A stretch of DNA of 64,000 nucleotides from Cricetomys ansorgei. Taxonomy: Eukaryota; Chordata; Mammalia; Rodentia; Nesomyidae. The stretch is taken from contig JAMJFZ010002594.1 in NCBI GenBank assembly GCA_026225945.1, forward strand, positions 1,159,501 through 1,223,500. The letters run 5' to 3'. Under the pieces are notes generated by a model, which had not been told where the DNA came from, did not search any database, and worked only from the letters and a program-made list of their open reading frames with translations. A program made the translations under genes and the position numbers. Below, piece by piece: positions 63,889 through 64,000 of this stretch. How positions within the stretch are numbered: position 1 is the stretch's first letter; each line of letters starts with the position of its first letter.

Positions 63889-64000
63889 TAATTATGCATA
63901 CACGTGTCAGTCTCTGTGGGGGTCTGTGCTCCAGGAGACGAGAGGCATCCACGTCCCCTGGAGCAGATGGTTGTGAACCACCATGTGGATGCTGGGGATT
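63889..64000 (-). mobile_element. B2 SINE, cut by the window end
   Basis: 'gatggttgtgaaccaccatg' and 'tggatgctgggga' are the reversed B2 body. The tRNA-like head lies beyond 64,000. Confidence 0.85.

Overview
This window looks like gene-poor nuclear DNA from a muroid rodent. The evidence is the repeat content read directly from the bases: many B1 SINEs (7SL-derived), B2 SINEs (tRNA-derived, with pol III boxes still visible in the better copies), ID-B1 composite B4-like SINEs, a rodent-restricted family containing the phrase 'cagcaatagaaa', rodent URR1-type hAT and MaLR/ERV LTRs, and older mammal-wide MIR, L2 and L1 relics. I cannot tell mouse, rat, hamster or vole apart with confidence. I found no convincing protein-coding exon and no rRNA, tRNA, CRISPR or bacterial-type feature. 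The long open frames come from simple repeats, minisatellites, GC-rich DNA or SINEs.

Layout. Positions 60-900 are a CpG island with four CCAAT boxes, a CACGTG E-box, an ETS-type site and a GC box, which is a housekeeping or bidirectional promoter. Two good splice donors on the minus strand (near 413 and 360) suggest that a gene leaves the window to the left. From about 1,020 onward the DNA is intergenic or intronic. It alternates SINE-rich stretches with single-copy, low-repeat islands that look like conserved noncoding elements (about 5.2, 14.7, 17, 19.9, 21.3, 23.7, 32.8, 33.6, 37.5, 49.8 and 56.6 kb). Several of these carry clusters of ATTA/TAAT homeodomain cores, and one carries a perfect ATGCAAAT octamer, which is the usual picture of a developmental gene's regulatory landscape. 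No alignment could be run.

Endogenous retroviral material: a class II-like LTR with a tRNA-Lys1,2-type primer-binding site beside it (17.5 kb, minus strand) and a second copy of the same LTR at 58.7 kb; a gammaretrovirus-like LTR at 26.7-27.2 kb interrupted by a run of 28 C; a decayed ERV-L-like pol relic on the minus strand at 27.2-29.0 kb; and an LTR with duplicated CCAAT modules at 53.4-54.15 kb. All are defective or solo. L1 remains lie at 50.5-51.8 kb (plus) and 57.56-58.38 kb (minus).

The most distinctive structural feature is a set of minisatellites that have grown inside transposable elements. These are a 17 x 29 bp array from B1 sequence (1,022-1,514), about 12 copies of 35/36 bp inside a MaLR-like LTR (10,845-11,281), and 19 copies of about 36 bp inside a B4-like SINE (45,957-46,635). 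Also present are a 609-bp (CTAC/CTAT)n tract with an internal 132-bp duplication (29,067-29,675) and a pyrimidine-only 61-bp array (about 61,317-61,710). I see no undescribed multi-gene system; the array-birth pattern and the cluster of putative enhancers are the parts worth following up.
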